A stretch of 64,000 bases of DNA. Source: Pseudoxanthomonas sp. J31 (GTDB lineage Bacteria; Pseudomonadota; Gammaproteobacteria; Xanthomonadales; Xanthomonadaceae). The notes beneath the pieces were generated by a model, which saw only the letters and a list, made by a program, of their open reading frames with translations, ran no database searches and had not been told where the DNA came from. The first letter of the stretch is position 1; the number at the start of each line of letters is the position of its first letter. Of the stretch, positions 50,205 through 59,584 are shown piece after piece. The translations under genes were made by a program, and so were the position numbers. Location of the stretch: positions 248,001 to 312,000 of the forward strand of contig NZ_AZNZ01000001.1 of assembly GCF_000510725.1 (NCBI RefSeq), given 5' to 3'.

Positions 50205-51323
50205 TTACTCGGTATCCGGATGCCGCGCGCTGTAGCCCACGCGCACCGGCTTCACCCCGTCCATCACCAGGGCGTAGCTGACCTTGTCGAAGGTGCGGAA
50301 CACCATCGCGTGGGCCGCGTACTCCTCCGGCAGGGCCACGCCGGCGCCGCTGAAGCGGTCGTCCATGCGCGAGGTCTGGCCGCCGGTGACGCGGTCGTTG
50401 ACCTTGGTGCTCGTGCGCCACAGCGAGACCACGGTGCCGTTGTCGAAGCCGTCGCGGGCGCCGGCCGACAGCGCGATCACGTCGCGCGGGCCGCCGGAGG
50501 CGATCGCGTCGGCCACCGCCAGCACGCGCACGTCGGTCGGCAGTTCGCGCGGCGGGTGCGGGAAGAACTGCAGGTCGTACGGCTGCGGCTCGACCGGGAT
50601 CAGGCGGTCGCCGGCGCGGACTTCCTTGCCGTTGCTGTCCTCCAGGGTCAGCGTGGCCACCTCGACCGAGCCGGCCGGCACGCGGGTGATGGTGCCGACG
50701 TTGACCTGGGTCAGCTCGTAGCCGAGGAACTCGTTGCGGTCGGTCGGCGGCACGTATTCCTTCCACAGCGCGCCGTCGCCCGGGGTCGGGCGGCCGCTGG
50801 GCAGCAGGTCGCGGGTGTTGCGCGGCATGGCGTAGCGCACGGTCGGGCGGACCACGGCGTAGCGCTGGCCCACGGCGGCGCCGGCGAGGTTCTTCACGTA
50901 GGCGGCCTGGCCGGCGCTGCCGCGCAGGCGGTTGTCCTCGAACGCGACCACGTACGGCAGGTGTTCGAAGGCGTCGGTCACGCGCAGGTTCTTCAGGAAC
51001 GGCTCGATCTCCGACAGCGGCACGGCGCCGATCGGGGCCTCCTCGCGCGGGCCCGGCTCGACCGCGACCACGCGGTCCAGGTAGGCCAGGCTCAGCACGT
51101 CGCCCGGATAGATCAGGTGGGGGTTGGCCACCTGCGGGTTGGCCTGCCAGATCTCCGGCCACAGCCAGGGCTTCTTCAGGAAGCGGCCGGCGATGTCCCA
51201 GAGGGTGTCGCCCTTCTGGACGACGTAGGTATCCGGATGGGAGCCGGCGGATTCGACCGCCAGCGCATAGGTAGCGACAGTCAGCATCGCGACGGCGAAG
51301 GCCGTCCGAAGGCGCGTGAGCAT
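50205..51323 (-). CDS. LysM peptidoglycan-binding periplasmic protein
   Basis: A 372-residue secreted protein. After a signal peptide (LRTAFAVAMLTVATYALAVESAG) there is one LysM domain near residues 32-80 (YVVQKGDTLWDIAGRFLKKP, NPHLIYPGDVLSL), which binds GlcNAc-containing glycan such as peptidoglycan. The remaining 290 residues match the uncharacterised LysM proteins found upstream of dprA in many proteobacteria and have no recognised catalytic motif. The start ATG at 51323 precedes the signal peptide. It is divergent from def. Confidence 0.93.
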   Translation of the reverse strand: MLTRLRTAFAVAMLTVATYALAVESAGSHPDTYVVQKGDTLWDIAGRFLKKPWLWPEIWQANPQVANPHLIYPGDVLSLAYLDRVVAVEPGPREEAPIGAVPLSEIEPFLKNLRVTDAFEHLPYVVAFEDNRLRGSAGQAAYVKNLAGAAVGQRYAVVRPTVRYAMPRNTRDLLPSGRPTPGDGALWKEYVPPTDRNEFLGYELTQVNVGTITRVPAGSVEVATLTLEDSNGKEVRAGDRLIPVEPQPYDLQFFPHPPRELPTDVRVLAVADAIASGGPRDVIALSAGARDGFDNGTVVSLWRTSTKVNDRVTGGQTSRMDDRFSGAGVALPEEYAAHAMVFRTFDKVSYALVMDGVKPVRVGYSARHPDTE

Positions 51324-51359
51324 TGTTGAAATCCGCCTGATTCCCCAACAGGTCCGCGG

Positions 51360-51390
51360 ACTATAGTCCAGAAACCCGGTCCCAGCGCAA
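51360..51390 (-). promoter_or_regulatory. Candidate promoter of the LysM gene
   Basis: On the minus strand TTGCGC (51390-51385) and TATAGT (51365-51360) lie 19 nt apart in the gap between LysM and def. The -10 box sits in a short palindrome (GGACTATAGTCC). On the plus strand TAGAAT (51401-51406) could serve def. Both are weak visual matches. Confidence 0.35.
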
Positions 51391-51467
51391 GCATCCGCGC
51401 TAGAATTGGGGACGCTGGCCGGGTCCGTCCCGGCCGATCCTGTTTGCCACCCCCCGGAGCGCCCGCC

Positions 51468-51980
51468 ATGGCCCTGCTGCCCATCCTCGAATTCCCCGAT
51501 CCGCGCCTGCGCACCAAGGCCGCCCAGGTCGATCCGGCGCAGGTAACCAGCCCGGAATTCCAGGGCCTGGTCGACGACATGTTCGAGACCATGTACGCGG
51601 CGCCGGGCATCGGCCTGGCCGCCACCCAGGTGGACCGCCACCTGCGCTTCATGGTCATCGACGTCAGCGAGGACAAGTCCGCGCCGATGGTGTTCATCAA
51701 CCCGGAGATCGTCTCCTCCCAGGGCAAGCGCGCCTACCAGGAGGGCTGCCTCTCGATCCCGGGCATCTATGCCGACGTGACCCGCGCCGACACCATCGTC
51801 GTGCGCTACCTGGACCGCGAGGGCAAGCAGCAGGAACTGCCCGCCGAGGGCCTGCTGGCCACCTGCATCCAGCACGAGATCGACCACCTGGACGGCAAGC
51901 TGTTCGTGGACTACCTCTCGCCGCTCAAGCGCGAGATGGTGCGCAAGAAGCTGGCCAAGGCGCGCAGGCACGCCGCCTGA
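51468..51980 (+). CDS. def: Peptide deformylase
   Basis: Removes the formyl group from nascent N-formyl-methionine. It is a 170-residue metalloenzyme with all three motifs: GIGLAATQ (47-54), EGCLSIP (Cys94 metal ligand) and QHEIDH (His136, Glu137, His140). The start ATG at 51468 ([15 protein letters not shown]) follows a CCGGAG ribosome-binding site; the 8-codon upstream extension is Pro-rich and unlikely. It opens the classical def-fmt-rsmB operon, working with Fmt, which adds the formyl group that this enzyme later removes. Confidence 0.97.
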   Translation: MALLPILEFPDPRLRTKAAQVDPAQVTSPEFQGLVDDMFETMYAAPGIGLAATQVDRHLRFMVIDVSEDKSAPMVFINPEIVSSQGKRAYQEGCLSIPGIYADVTRADTIVVRYLDREGKQQELPAEGLLATCIQHEIDHLDGKLFVDYLSPLKREMVRKKLAKARRHAA

Positions 51981-52095
51981 GCCCGGTGGCGCCCCCGCCG
52001 CGGCGGCGCCCCGCAGCCCCCCGGGCCGCCGGCGGCGCGCCGGCCGGCCCCCGTACCGCCCGCGGGCGGACGGGCCATCTGGAGACGATGACCCG

Positions 52096-53016
52096 ATGAG
52101 GATCGTATTTGCAGGCACCCCGGAGTTCGCGGTGCCTTCCCTGCGCGTCGCCGCGCAACGCGGCGAGGTGGTGGCCGTCTATACCCAGCCGGACCGGCCC
52201 GCCGGCCGCGGCCGCGGGTTGCAGGCCTCGCCGGTGAAGCTGGAGGCGGTGGCCCGTGGCATCCCGGTCTACCAGCCGGAAAGCCTGCGCGACCCCGCCG
52301 CCCAGGAACAGCTGCGCGCGCTGCGGCCGGACCTGATGGTGGTGGTGGCCTACGGCCTGATCCTGCCCAAGGCCGTGCTCGCCATCCCGACCCACGGCTG
52401 CTGGAACGTGCATGCCTCGCTGCTGCCGCGCTGGCGAGGCGCCGCGCCGATCCAGCGCGCGATCCAGGCCGGCGACGCCGAGACCGGCGTGTGCCTGATG
52501 CAGATGGAAACCGGCCTGGACACCGGCCCGGTGCTGCTGGAACAGCGCACCGCCATCGGCGAGGCCGAGACCGGCGGCCAGCTGCACGACCGCCTGGCCG
52601 AGCTGGGCGCGCAGGTACTGGGCGACGGCCTGGGCCTGCTGCGCGCCGGGATCCGGCCGGTGCCGCGGCCGCAGCCCGCCGAGGGCGTGACCTACGCGCA
52701 CAAGCTGGACAAGGCCGAGGCGCGGCTGGACTGGAGCCGCCCGGCGGCCGAGCTGGCGCGCACCGTGCGCGCGTTCAACCCGTGGCCGGTGGCCGAGGCC
52801 CAGGTGGCCGGCGAACGCCTGCGCATCCACGGCGCGGTGGCGCTGGACCAGGCCCATGGCGCCGCGCCCGGCACCCTGCTCGGCGCCAGCCGCGAGGGCA
52901 TCGACATCGCCTGCGGCGAGGGCGTGCTGCGCCTGCGCACGGTGCAGCGCGACGGCGGCCGCGCGATCACCGCGGCCGACTGGCTCAACGCGCGCCGCGA
53001 CCTGGTGGCTGGCTGA
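52096..53016 (+). CDS. fmt: Methionyl-tRNA formyltransferase
   Basis: Formylates Met-tRNA(fMet) with 10-formyl-tetrahydrofolate for translation initiation. It is a 306-residue protein of normal length, with the catalytic Asn104, His106 and Asp142 in [18 protein letters not shown] and [11 protein letters not shown], and a C-terminal OB-like domain. The start ATG at 52096 ([16 protein letters not shown]) is standard. It follows def after 115 bp of G+C-rich sequence with no obvious terminator, and rsmB begins 3 bp after its stop. Confidence 0.97.
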   Translation: MRIVFAGTPEFAVPSLRVAAQRGEVVAVYTQPDRPAGRGRGLQASPVKLEAVARGIPVYQPESLRDPAAQEQLRALRPDLMVVVAYGLILPKAVLAIPTHGCWNVHASLLPRWRGAAPIQRAIQAGDAETGVCLMQMETGLDTGPVLLEQRTAIGEAETGGQLHDRLAELGAQVLGDGLGLLRAGIRPVPRPQPAEGVTYAHKLDKAEARLDWSRPAAELARTVRAFNPWPVAEAQVAGERLRIHGAVALDQAHGAAPGTLLGASREGIDIACGEGVLRLRTVQRDGGRAITAADWLNARRDLVAG

Positions 53017-53019
53017 CGG

Positions 53020-54375
53020 ATGCCTGCGCCGCGTCCGCCCGCACGACGCCCTGCGCACCCGCGCCCGGAGCGGCCGCTGGCCCCCGGCGTGGAAGTGCGC
53101 GTGCACGCCGCGCGCGTGCTCGACGCGGTGATGCACCGCGGCCGCTCGCTGAAGTCCGAGCTGGGGCCGGTGCTGCCGCGCCTGGCCGATCCGCGCGACC
53201 GCGCCCTGCTGGAGGCGGTGGTGTTCGCCGCCCTGCGCGGCCGCCACCGCTACGAGGCCGCGCTGCGCGGCTGGATGGCCAAGCCGCCGGGCGCCGGCGA
53301 CGGTTCCCTGGTGGCCCTGCTGCTGGCCGGCTGCGCCCAGCTCGACGCGCTGCAGCTGCCGGCGCACGCGGCCCTGGATGCCACGGTCGAGGCCGCGCGC
53401 GCGCTGGGCCGTCCGCACCAGGCGGGCCTGGTCAACGCGCTGCTGCGCCGTGCCCAGCGCGAGGGTTTCCCGGCCGCCGATCCGGCCGCGGCGTGGCCGC
53501 AATGGCTGCGGAAGAAGGTCGAGGCCGCCTGGCCGCAGCACGCGGCCGCGGTGTTCGCGGCCAGCGCGCATGCCGCGCCGCTGTGGCTGCGGGTCAACCG
53601 CAGGCTGGCCGGTCGCGAGGCCTACCGCGCGCGGCTGCAGGAGGCGGGCATCGCCGCCAGCATCGATCCGCGCCTGGCCGACGGCCTGCGCCTGGACGAG
53701 CCGGTGCCGGTGGCGGCCCTGCCCGGTTTCGAGGAAGGCCTGGTCGCGGTCCAGGATGGCTCGGCGCAGCAGGCGGCCGACGCCCTGGCCCCGGAGCCGG
53801 GCGCGCGCGTGCTCGATGCCTGCGCCGCCCCCGGCGGCAAGGCCGCGCACCTGCTCGAGCGCGACCCCACGCTGGAACTGCTGGCGCTGGACGTGGACCC
53901 GCGCCGGCTGGCGCGGGTGGAAGACACCCTGCGCCGCGGCGGCCTGCTCGGCGAGCGCGTGCAGCTGCGCCCGGTCGACGCCACCACCCCGGCACTGTGG
54001 TGGGACGGTTTCACCTTCGACGCGATCCTGCTGGATGCGCCGTGCTCGGCCACCGGCGTGGTCCGGCGCCAGCCGGACATCCTGCTGCACCGCCGTCCCG
54101 AGGACATCGAGTCCCTGGTCGCCGCGCAGGCGCGCCTGCTCGACGCGGTCTGGCCGCTGCTGCGCCCGGGCGGCATCCTGCTGTACGCCACCTGCTCGAT
54201 CCTGCCGGAGGAGAACGCCGGCCAGGTCGAGGCGTTCCTGGCCCGTACCCCGGACGCGGCCGCAGTGCCGTTGCCGGAGGCGTTCGGCCATGCCGCCGGT
54301 CCCGGCCGCCAGCGCCTGACCGGGGAGGACGGCATGGACGGCTTCTTCTACGCGCGCCTGCGCAAATCCGAGTGA
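53020..54375 (+). CDS. rsmB: 16S rRNA m5C967 methyltransferase
   Basis: Methylates C967 of 16S rRNA. It is a 451-residue protein with an N-terminal NusB-like RNA-binding domain, then the methyltransferase core: SAM-binding [24 protein letters not shown] (Cys342) and the catalytic Cys392 in [11 protein letters not shown]. The first 20 or so residues are Arg/Pro-rich and unconserved-looking, so translation could begin slightly downstream; ATG 53020 is kept because it lies 3 bp after fmt. Third gene of def-fmt-rsmB. Confidence 0.95.
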   Translation: MPAPRPPARRPAHPRPERPLAPGVEVRVHAARVLDAVMHRGRSLKSELGPVLPRLADPRDRALLEAVVFAALRGRHRYEAALRGWMAKPPGAGDGSLVALLLAGCAQLDALQLPAHAALDATVEAARALGRPHQAGLVNALLRRAQREGFPAADPAAAWPQWLRKKVEAAWPQHAAAVFAASAHAAPLWLRVNRRLAGREAYRARLQEAGIAASIDPRLADGLRLDEPVPVAALPGFEEGLVAVQDGSAQQAADALAPEPGARVLDACAAPGGKAAHLLERDPTLELLALDVDPRRLARVEDTLRRGGLLGERVQLRPVDATTPALWWDGFTFDAILLDAPCSATGVVRRQPDILLHRRPEDIESLVAAQARLLDAVWPLLRPGGILLYATCSILPEENAGQVEAFLARTPDAAAVPLPEAFGHAAGPGRQRLTGEDGMDGFFYARLRKSE

Positions 54376-54404
54376 CCTGATCCCCGCCAACCCGAGCCAC
54401 GGCC

Positions 54405-56123
54405 ATGCCGATACAGGACCTGCGCAAGCGCGACCTCTGGTTGTTCTGGACCCTGGCCCTGCTGGTACTCGGCGCGGGCCTGGGCCTGCGCGACCCGTGG
54501 CCGGCCGACGAACCGCGTTTCGCCCTGGTGGCCAAGCAGATGGTGGAGAGCGGCAACTGGCTGTTCCCGCACCGCGGCACCGAGCTGTACTCGGACAAGC
54601 CGCCGATGCTGATGTGGCTGCAGGCCGCGTTCTACACCGTGACCGGCAACTGGCGGGTGGCGTTCCTGCTGCCCTCGTTGCTGGCCGCGCTGGGCACGCT
54701 GTGGTGCGTGCAGGACCTGGCCGGCCGGCTGTGGACCCGGCGCGTGGGCCTGTACGCGGCGTGGGCGCTGCTGTTCGCGTTCCAGTTCACCTGGCAGGCG
54801 AAGAAGGCGCAGATCGACCCGCTGGTCACCTTCTTCATCACCCTGGCCAACTACGGCCTGCTGCGCCACCTGCTGCTGGGCCCGGCCTGGCGCTGGTGGG
54901 CCCTGGGCTGGGCCGCGGCCGGCCTGGGCACGATCACCAAGGGCGTGGGCGCGCTGGCGTTGCTGATGGTGCTGCCGGCGGCGATCGCCGCGGTGCGCGG
55001 CTGGCCGCGGGTGCGGGTACACGCGCGCGACCGCCGTTTCTGGCTGGGCCCGCTGGCGTTCCTCGGCGCGGTGTCGGTGTGGCTGGTGCCGGTGCTCGCG
55101 GTGGCGCTGTCGCAGGACCTGCCCGAGTATCGCGCCTACCTGGACGACATCCTGCTGCGGCAGACCGCCAAGCGCTATTCGCAGTCCTGGGACCACCACC
55201 AGCCGGCCTGGTACCACCTGGGGGTGATGGCCAGCATGTGGATCCCGGCGGTGCTGGCGCTGCCGTGGGCGATCCCGGCCTGGCGCCGGCGCCTGCGCCG
55301 GCGCGACCCGCGCTACCTGCTGCCGCTGGCCTGGTGGCTGCTGGTGCTGGTGTTCTTCTCCATCCCCGATGGCAAGCGCGACGTGTACATCATGCCGGCG
55401 CTGCCGATGATGTGCCTGGCGCTGGCGCCGTTGCTGCCGGGGATCCTGCGCCGGCGCCTGCCGCGCGCGCTGCTGCTGGCGCTGGCGCTGCTGGTGGCGC
55501 TGCTGTTCCTGGCCGGCGGTGCCTCGGTGCTGTCCGGCGTCGGTTCGCTGCCGGAGCGGCTGCGCGAGCAGCGCGGCCTGGATCCGCAGGGCATCGTCGC
55601 CGGCGGCTGGATGCTGCTGGCGATCGGCGCCTGGGGCCTGGGTTGCGTGCTGGCTTTCCGCCGCCGCGCGGTGGCGGCGCTGTCCGCCACCCTGGCGGGG
55701 CTGTGGGTGGTGTTCGGGCTGGTCGGCTACGGCCTGCTCAACGACGCCAGTTCCGCGCGCGGGGTGATGGCCGCGGCCGGCCGCCGCATCGGCCCGGAGG
55801 CGGAGCTGGGCCTGGTCGCGTGGAAGGAGCAGAACCTGCTGATGGCCGACCGCCCGGCGGCGACCTTCGGCTTCAAGCGTCCCTGGGACGAGCAGCTGCA
55901 GCTGGCGGTGGCCTGGCAGGCGCAGGCCCCGGACCGCTGGCTGCTGGTGCTGGAGGACGCGCTGGAGCACTGCCTGGACCCGCAGCGGATCGAGCTGGCC
56001 GGCATTTCCAACCGCCGCCGCTGGTACCTGGTGCCGCCGGACGCGGTCGTCGCCCCCTGCGAGGCCACCCCGGAGGAGCGCGCGCGCGCGGCCGCCGGGC
56101 AGGCGCGGGACCTGGAGGAGTGA
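54405..56123 (+). CDS. GT39/ArnT-like membrane glycosyltransferase
   Basis: A 572-residue membrane glycosyltransferase of the GT39/PMT-ArnT superfamily, which moves a sugar from a polyprenyl-phosphate donor to an envelope acceptor on the periplasmic side. The first periplasmic loop carries the acidic signature DPWPADEPRFALVAKQMVE with ELYSDKPPMLMWLQAA shortly after, as in ArnT and related enzymes. About eleven helices are followed by a soluble C-terminal domain. ArnT itself adds aminoarabinose to lipid A, but no other arn genes are here, so the substrate is open. It lies 29 bp after rsmB. Confidence 0.9.
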   Translation: MPIQDLRKRDLWLFWTLALLVLGAGLGLRDPWPADEPRFALVAKQMVESGNWLFPHRGTELYSDKPPMLMWLQAAFYTVTGNWRVAFLLPSLLAALGTLWCVQDLAGRLWTRRVGLYAAWALLFAFQFTWQAKKAQIDPLVTFFITLANYGLLRHLLLGPAWRWWALGWAAAGLGTITKGVGALALLMVLPAAIAAVRGWPRVRVHARDRRFWLGPLAFLGAVSVWLVPVLAVALSQDLPEYRAYLDDILLRQTAKRYSQSWDHHQPAWYHLGVMASMWIPAVLALPWAIPAWRRRLRRRDPRYLLPLAWWLLVLVFFSIPDGKRDVYIMPALPMMCLALAPLLPGILRRRLPRALLLALALLVALLFLAGGASVLSGVGSLPERLREQRGLDPQGIVAGGWMLLAIGAWGLGCVLAFRRRAVAALSATLAGLWVVFGLVGYGLLNDASSARGVMAAAGRRIGPEAELGLVAWKEQNLLMADRPAATFGFKRPWDEQLQLAVAWQAQAPDRWLLVLEDALEHCLDPQRIELAGISNRRRWYLVPPDAVVAPCEATPEERARAAAGQARDLEE

Positions 56124-56230
56124 GCGCCGGCGCCGGCGCCGGCTCAGCCTTCGTTCCGCGTGGCGCGGCGACCATGTGCGGCTCGCCGCGCACGCAAGCC
56201 GAGGAAAGAGTGGGGAGTGACGACGACCGC

Positions 56231-57472
56231 ATGGAAGGACACCGGCTGCACTGGGCACGGCGCTGTGCGGCCTGCGCGCTGTGGTGCCTGCCGGCGCTGG
56301 CCCTGACCCTGCCCAAGGGACTGCTCCCGTTCGGCCTGCTGCTGCTCGTCTCCACCCTGCTGGTGCCCGGCGTGGTCGCCGGCGCGCGCCGCATCGGCTG
56401 GCCGCTGGCGGCAGTGGCCGCGACGGCCCTGCTGGCGATGGGCGTGGCCCTGCTTTCCAGCCACTGGGCCGGCGGCGGGGGCATCGAGAGCCGCGACCGC
56501 CTGCTGGTCCTGCCGTGGACGATGGCCTGGGCCTGGGCCCTGCGTCCGCCGGCCAGCTGGCTGTGGCGCGGGGCGATGGCCGGCCTGGCCTGCGCGGTGG
56601 TGCTGGCCTTCGTCCAGGTCGCCACCGGGCTGGGGCGCGCCTCCGGCTGGGTCAACGCGATCGTGTTTGCCGACGTGGTCCTGCTGCTGATGGTGCTGGC
56701 GGTGTTCTGCCGGCCGCCGCGCAGCTGGCACTGGGCGGTGTTCGGAGTGGTCTGCGGCACCGTGGCGATCCTGTTCAGCGGCACCCGCGGGACCTGGCCG
56801 GGGCTGCTGCTGCTGCTGGCCGCGGTGGTGCTGGGCAGCGGCTGGCAGAGCTGGCGCTACCGGGTGCTGCTGCTGGCCACCGGCCTGGCCGGCGTGGTGG
56901 CGCTGGTGGGGGTGGTGCCCGGGATGAGCCACCAGATGCGGCTGGTCGAGCTGCAGCAGGACATCGAACGGATCGATGCCGGCGACCACGATTCCTCCGC
57001 CGGCGCGCGCCTGGAACGGCTGCAGGTGGCGGTCGACGCCTTCCTCGAGCGGCCCTGGACCGGGGTGGGCTTTGCCCAGTTCGACCGCGCCATGCGCGAG
57101 CAGCTGCCGGCCTGCCGCGAGCCGCACCCGGCCGAGCGCTGCGACCTGGGCCACGCCCACAACGACCTGGCCGAGTGGGCCGCGACCATGGGCATCCCCG
57201 GCGTGGTCTCGCTGCTGCTGCTGTACGGCGTGCCGCTGGCGCTGTTCCTGCACCTGGCCGGGCACACCGGCGTGCCGCGCATGCGCGGGATCGCCGCCGG
57301 CGGCGCCATGCTGGTGGTGGTGTTCGCCCTGTGCGGGCTTACCCAGTCGATGTTCGCGCACCAGACCACCACCAGCGCCTATGCCGCGCTGACCGGCATC
57401 CTGCTGGGCCTGGCCCTGCACGAGGCCGCCGCCGCCGGACGCCTGCGCGGACGCGGCGTGCGCGGGGACTGA
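56231..57472 (+). CDS. O-antigen ligase-like (Wzy_C) membrane protein
   Basis: A 413-residue protein with about ten helices and a periplasmic loop typical of the O-antigen ligase/polymerase superfamily. Supporting features are SGTRGTWPGLLLLLAAVV and, in the large loop, RLERLQVAVDAFLERPWTGVGFAQF followed by the conserved HAHNDLAEWAATMGIPGVV with its His residues. Such enzymes join polyprenyl-linked glycans to lipid A or proteins. Together with the preceding GT39 gene it suggests an envelope glycan modification pair. The start is uncertain: ATG 56231 is used; GTG 56210 or ATG 56174 are possible. Confidence 0.88.
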   Translation: MEGHRLHWARRCAACALWCLPALALTLPKGLLPFGLLLLVSTLLVPGVVAGARRIGWPLAAVAATALLAMGVALLSSHWAGGGGIESRDRLLVLPWTMAWAWALRPPASWLWRGAMAGLACAVVLAFVQVATGLGRASGWVNAIVFADVVLLLMVLAVFCRPPRSWHWAVFGVVCGTVAILFSGTRGTWPGLLLLLAAVVLGSGWQSWRYRVLLLATGLAGVVALVGVVPGMSHQMRLVELQQDIERIDAGDHDSSAGARLERLQVAVDAFLERPWTGVGFAQFDRAMREQLPACREPHPAERCDLGHAHNDLAEWAATMGIPGVVSLLLLYGVPLALFLHLAGHTGVPRMRGIAAGGAMLVVVFALCGLTQSMFAHQTTTSAYAALTGILLGLALHEAAAAGRLRGRGVRGD

Positions 57473-57908
57473 ACCGCGGCGCGGTCCGGCGCCCGGCGCC
57501 TGCCGGCCGCTGCCGTCTCCATGGTCCGTGGCAGGCCGCGGCCACAGCCGCAGTCCCGGGTGTGCACCGGCTGGCACGGGCCTCGCCTTCCGTTCTCCCG
57601 GGCGTGCTGCGCTTGTCCGGACTGCTCCGCGACGGCCCACCGGCCGTGCTGGTGTCGTGTTCCGCGCCCTCCATTCCCGGGCGTGCTGCGCCTGCGCGGA
57701 CAACGGTCGCGGCCCAGCGGCGCGGGGGCACTGGCCGATGGCGCCGTCGCGTCCGGTGTCCGCCGTTGCAGGGCAGGGGATGCCAGGCCGTGCCTGCCTG
57801 CCGGCCGGCCGCGGGCCACGCGCGGCATGAAAAAGCGCCGGCCCACGGGGGCCGGCGCCGGGTGCTGCAGCCGGTCCGCGCGGGACCGGCTTTGCCTGCC
57901 GCGGAGGG
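57473..57908. other. Gene-free region with a short direct repeat
   Basis: About 436 bp between two convergent genes. A 16-bp direct repeat CCCGGGCGTGCTGCGC occurs at 57597-57612 and 57676-57691, 79 bp apart, with flanking similarity (both followed by a TTG/CTG-rich stretch ending CGGA). Small open frames here lack any recognisable protein feature. The right end holds the intrinsic terminator of the MHS transporter gene. It may be a decayed gene or an intergenic repeat unit. Confidence 0.5.
57830..57858 (-). terminator. Intrinsic terminator after MHS transporter gene
   Basis: On the minus strand a perfect 10-bp stem (GCGCCGGCCC / GGGCCGGCGC) with a 4-nt loop is followed immediately by TTTTT (57834-57830). 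It lies 51 bp beyond the stop of the transporter gene and should end the porin-transporter transcript. Confidence 0.88.
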
Positions 57909-59570
57909 TCAGGCGGTGATGTCCACGTCCTTGGTCTCGCGCAGGAACAGGGTGCCGATCACCAGGGTCATGACCGCGATGATGATCGGGTACCACAGGC
58001 CGTAGTACAGGTTGCCCGAAGCCGCCACCAGGGCGAAGGAGATCGCCGGCAGGAAGCCGCCGAACCAGCCGTTGCCGATGTGGTACGGCAGCGACATGGA
58101 GGTGTAGCGGATGCGGGTCGGGAACAGCTCCACCAGGTAGGCGGCGATCGGGCCGTAGACCATGGTCACGTAGATCACCAGGAGCCACAGCAGCAGGATC
58201 GTCATCGGCATGTTGATCCGGGCGGTGTCGGCCTTGTCCGGATAGCCGGCGTCGACCAGGGCAGCCTTCAGCGCGCCGCCGAACTCGCCCTGCTTGGCCT
58301 TCAGCTCGTCGCCGGCCAGGCCGGTGGCGTCGTACGAGGTGACCGGACGGTCGCCGATGTGGACCTCGGCCACCGAGCCCGGGGCCGCCGGCTGGATGGT
58401 GTACGGCACGCCGGCGCGGGCCAGCGCGGCGGTCGCCACGTCGCAGGAGCTGGTGAACTTGCGGACACCGGCCGGGTCGAACTGGAAGCTGCAGGTTTCC
58501 GGATCGGCCACCACCACCGCCGGCGAGGTGCGCGCGGCTTCCTCCACCGCCGGGTTGGCGAAGTGGGTCAGGCCCTTGAAGATCGGGAAGTAGGTCACCG
58601 CGGCCAGCAGGCAGCCGGCCATGATGATCTTCTTGCGGCCGATCTTGTCCGACAGCCAGCCGAAGAACAGGAAGAACGGGGTGGCCAGGGCCAGCGCCGC
58701 GGCGATCAGCAGGTAGGCGACGGTGGAGTCGACCTTGAGCATGCTCTGCAGGTAGAACAGCGCGTAGAACTGGCCGCAGTACCAGACCACGGCCTGGCCG
58801 GCGGTGGCGCCGAACAGGACCAGCAGCATCAGCTTCAGGTTGCCGGTCTTGATCGAGTCACGGAAGGGCATCTTCGAGCCCTTGCCCTGCGCCTTCATCT
58901 CCTGGAACAGCGGCGACTCGCTCAGCTGCAGGCGGATCCACACCGAGATGCCCAGCAGCACGATCGAGGCCAGGAACGGGATGCGCCAGCCCCAGTCCTC
59001 GAACGCCTCGGTGCCCAGCGACAGGCGGCAGCCCAGGATCACCAGCAGCGACAGGAACAGGCCCAGGGTCGCGGTAGTCTGGATGAAGCTGGTGTACAGG
59101 CCGCGGCGGTTGGCGGGCGCGTGCTCGGCCACGTAGGTGGCCGCGCCGCCGTACTCGCCGCCCATGGCCAGGCCCTGGGCCAGGCGCAGGATGATCAGGA
59201 TGACCGGGGCGGCCATGCCGATCGAGGCGTAGTTGGGCAGCACGCCGACCAGGAAGGTCGAGATGCCCATGATCAGGATGGTGACCAGGAACGTGTACTT
59301 GCGGCCGATGCGGTCGCCGAGGCTGCCGAAGAAGGCCGCGCCGAACGGACGCACGAAGAAGCCGGCGGCGAAGGCCAGCAGCGCGAAGATCATGCCCGTG
59401 GTCGGGTTGACGCCGCTGAAGAACTGCTTGGCGATGATCGCCGCCAGCGAGCCGTAGAGGTAGAAGTCATACCACTCGAAGACGGTACCCAGGCTCGACG
59501 CGAAGATGACCTTCTTGTGGCCCGAGGTGAGCTCGCCCTTGGGCGAGGCGGATGCTGCCGTGGTGCTCAT
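57909..59570 (-). CDS. MHS-family MFS transporter with large periplasmic insertion
   Basis: A 553-residue major facilitator of the metabolite:H+ symporter (MHS) family, which imports carboxylates and similar compounds. Signatures are SLGTVFEWYDFYLYGSLA at helix 1, GSLGDRIGRKYTFLVTI in the 2-3 loop and GGEYGGAATYVAEHAP after helix 4. An extra segment of about 110 residues (roughly 335-450) separates two late helices and holds two cysteines (DPETCSF, TSSCDV); it is absent from standard MHS proteins and is probably extracytoplasmic. The gene follows the porin by 14 bp, so the two form an operon. The substrate is likely a short-chain carboxylate, given the acs neighbour. Confidence 0.92.
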   Translation of the reverse strand: MSTTAASASPKGELTSGHKKVIFASSLGTVFEWYDFYLYGSLAAIIAKQFFSGVNPTTGMIFALLAFAAGFFVRPFGAAFFGSLGDRIGRKYTFLVTILIMGISTFLVGVLPNYASIGMAAPVILIILRLAQGLAMGGEYGGAATYVAEHAPANRRGLYTSFIQTTATLGLFLSLLVILGCRLSLGTEAFEDWGWRIPFLASIVLLGISVWIRLQLSESPLFQEMKAQGKGSKMPFRDSIKTGNLKLMLLVLFGATAGQAVVWYCGQFYALFYLQSMLKVDSTVAYLLIAAALALATPFFLFFGWLSDKIGRKKIIMAGCLLAAVTYFPIFKGLTHFANPAVEEAARTSPAVVVADPETCSFQFDPAGVRKFTSSCDVATAALARAGVPYTIQPAAPGSVAEVHIGDRPVTSYDATGLAGDELKAKQGEFGGALKAALVDAGYPDKADTARINMPMTILLLWLLVIYVTMVYGPIAAYLVELFPTRIRYTSMSLPYHIGNGWFGGFLPAISFALVAASGNLYYGLWYPIIIAVMTLVIGTLFLRETKDVDITA

Positions 59571-59584
59571 AGGGATCCCCTTCC

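Noticed and set aside
57473-57829. Small open frames in the interval after the O-antigen-ligase-like gene
   Set aside because: No ribosome-binding sites, domains or coherent composition; overlapping frames on both strands are equally open.
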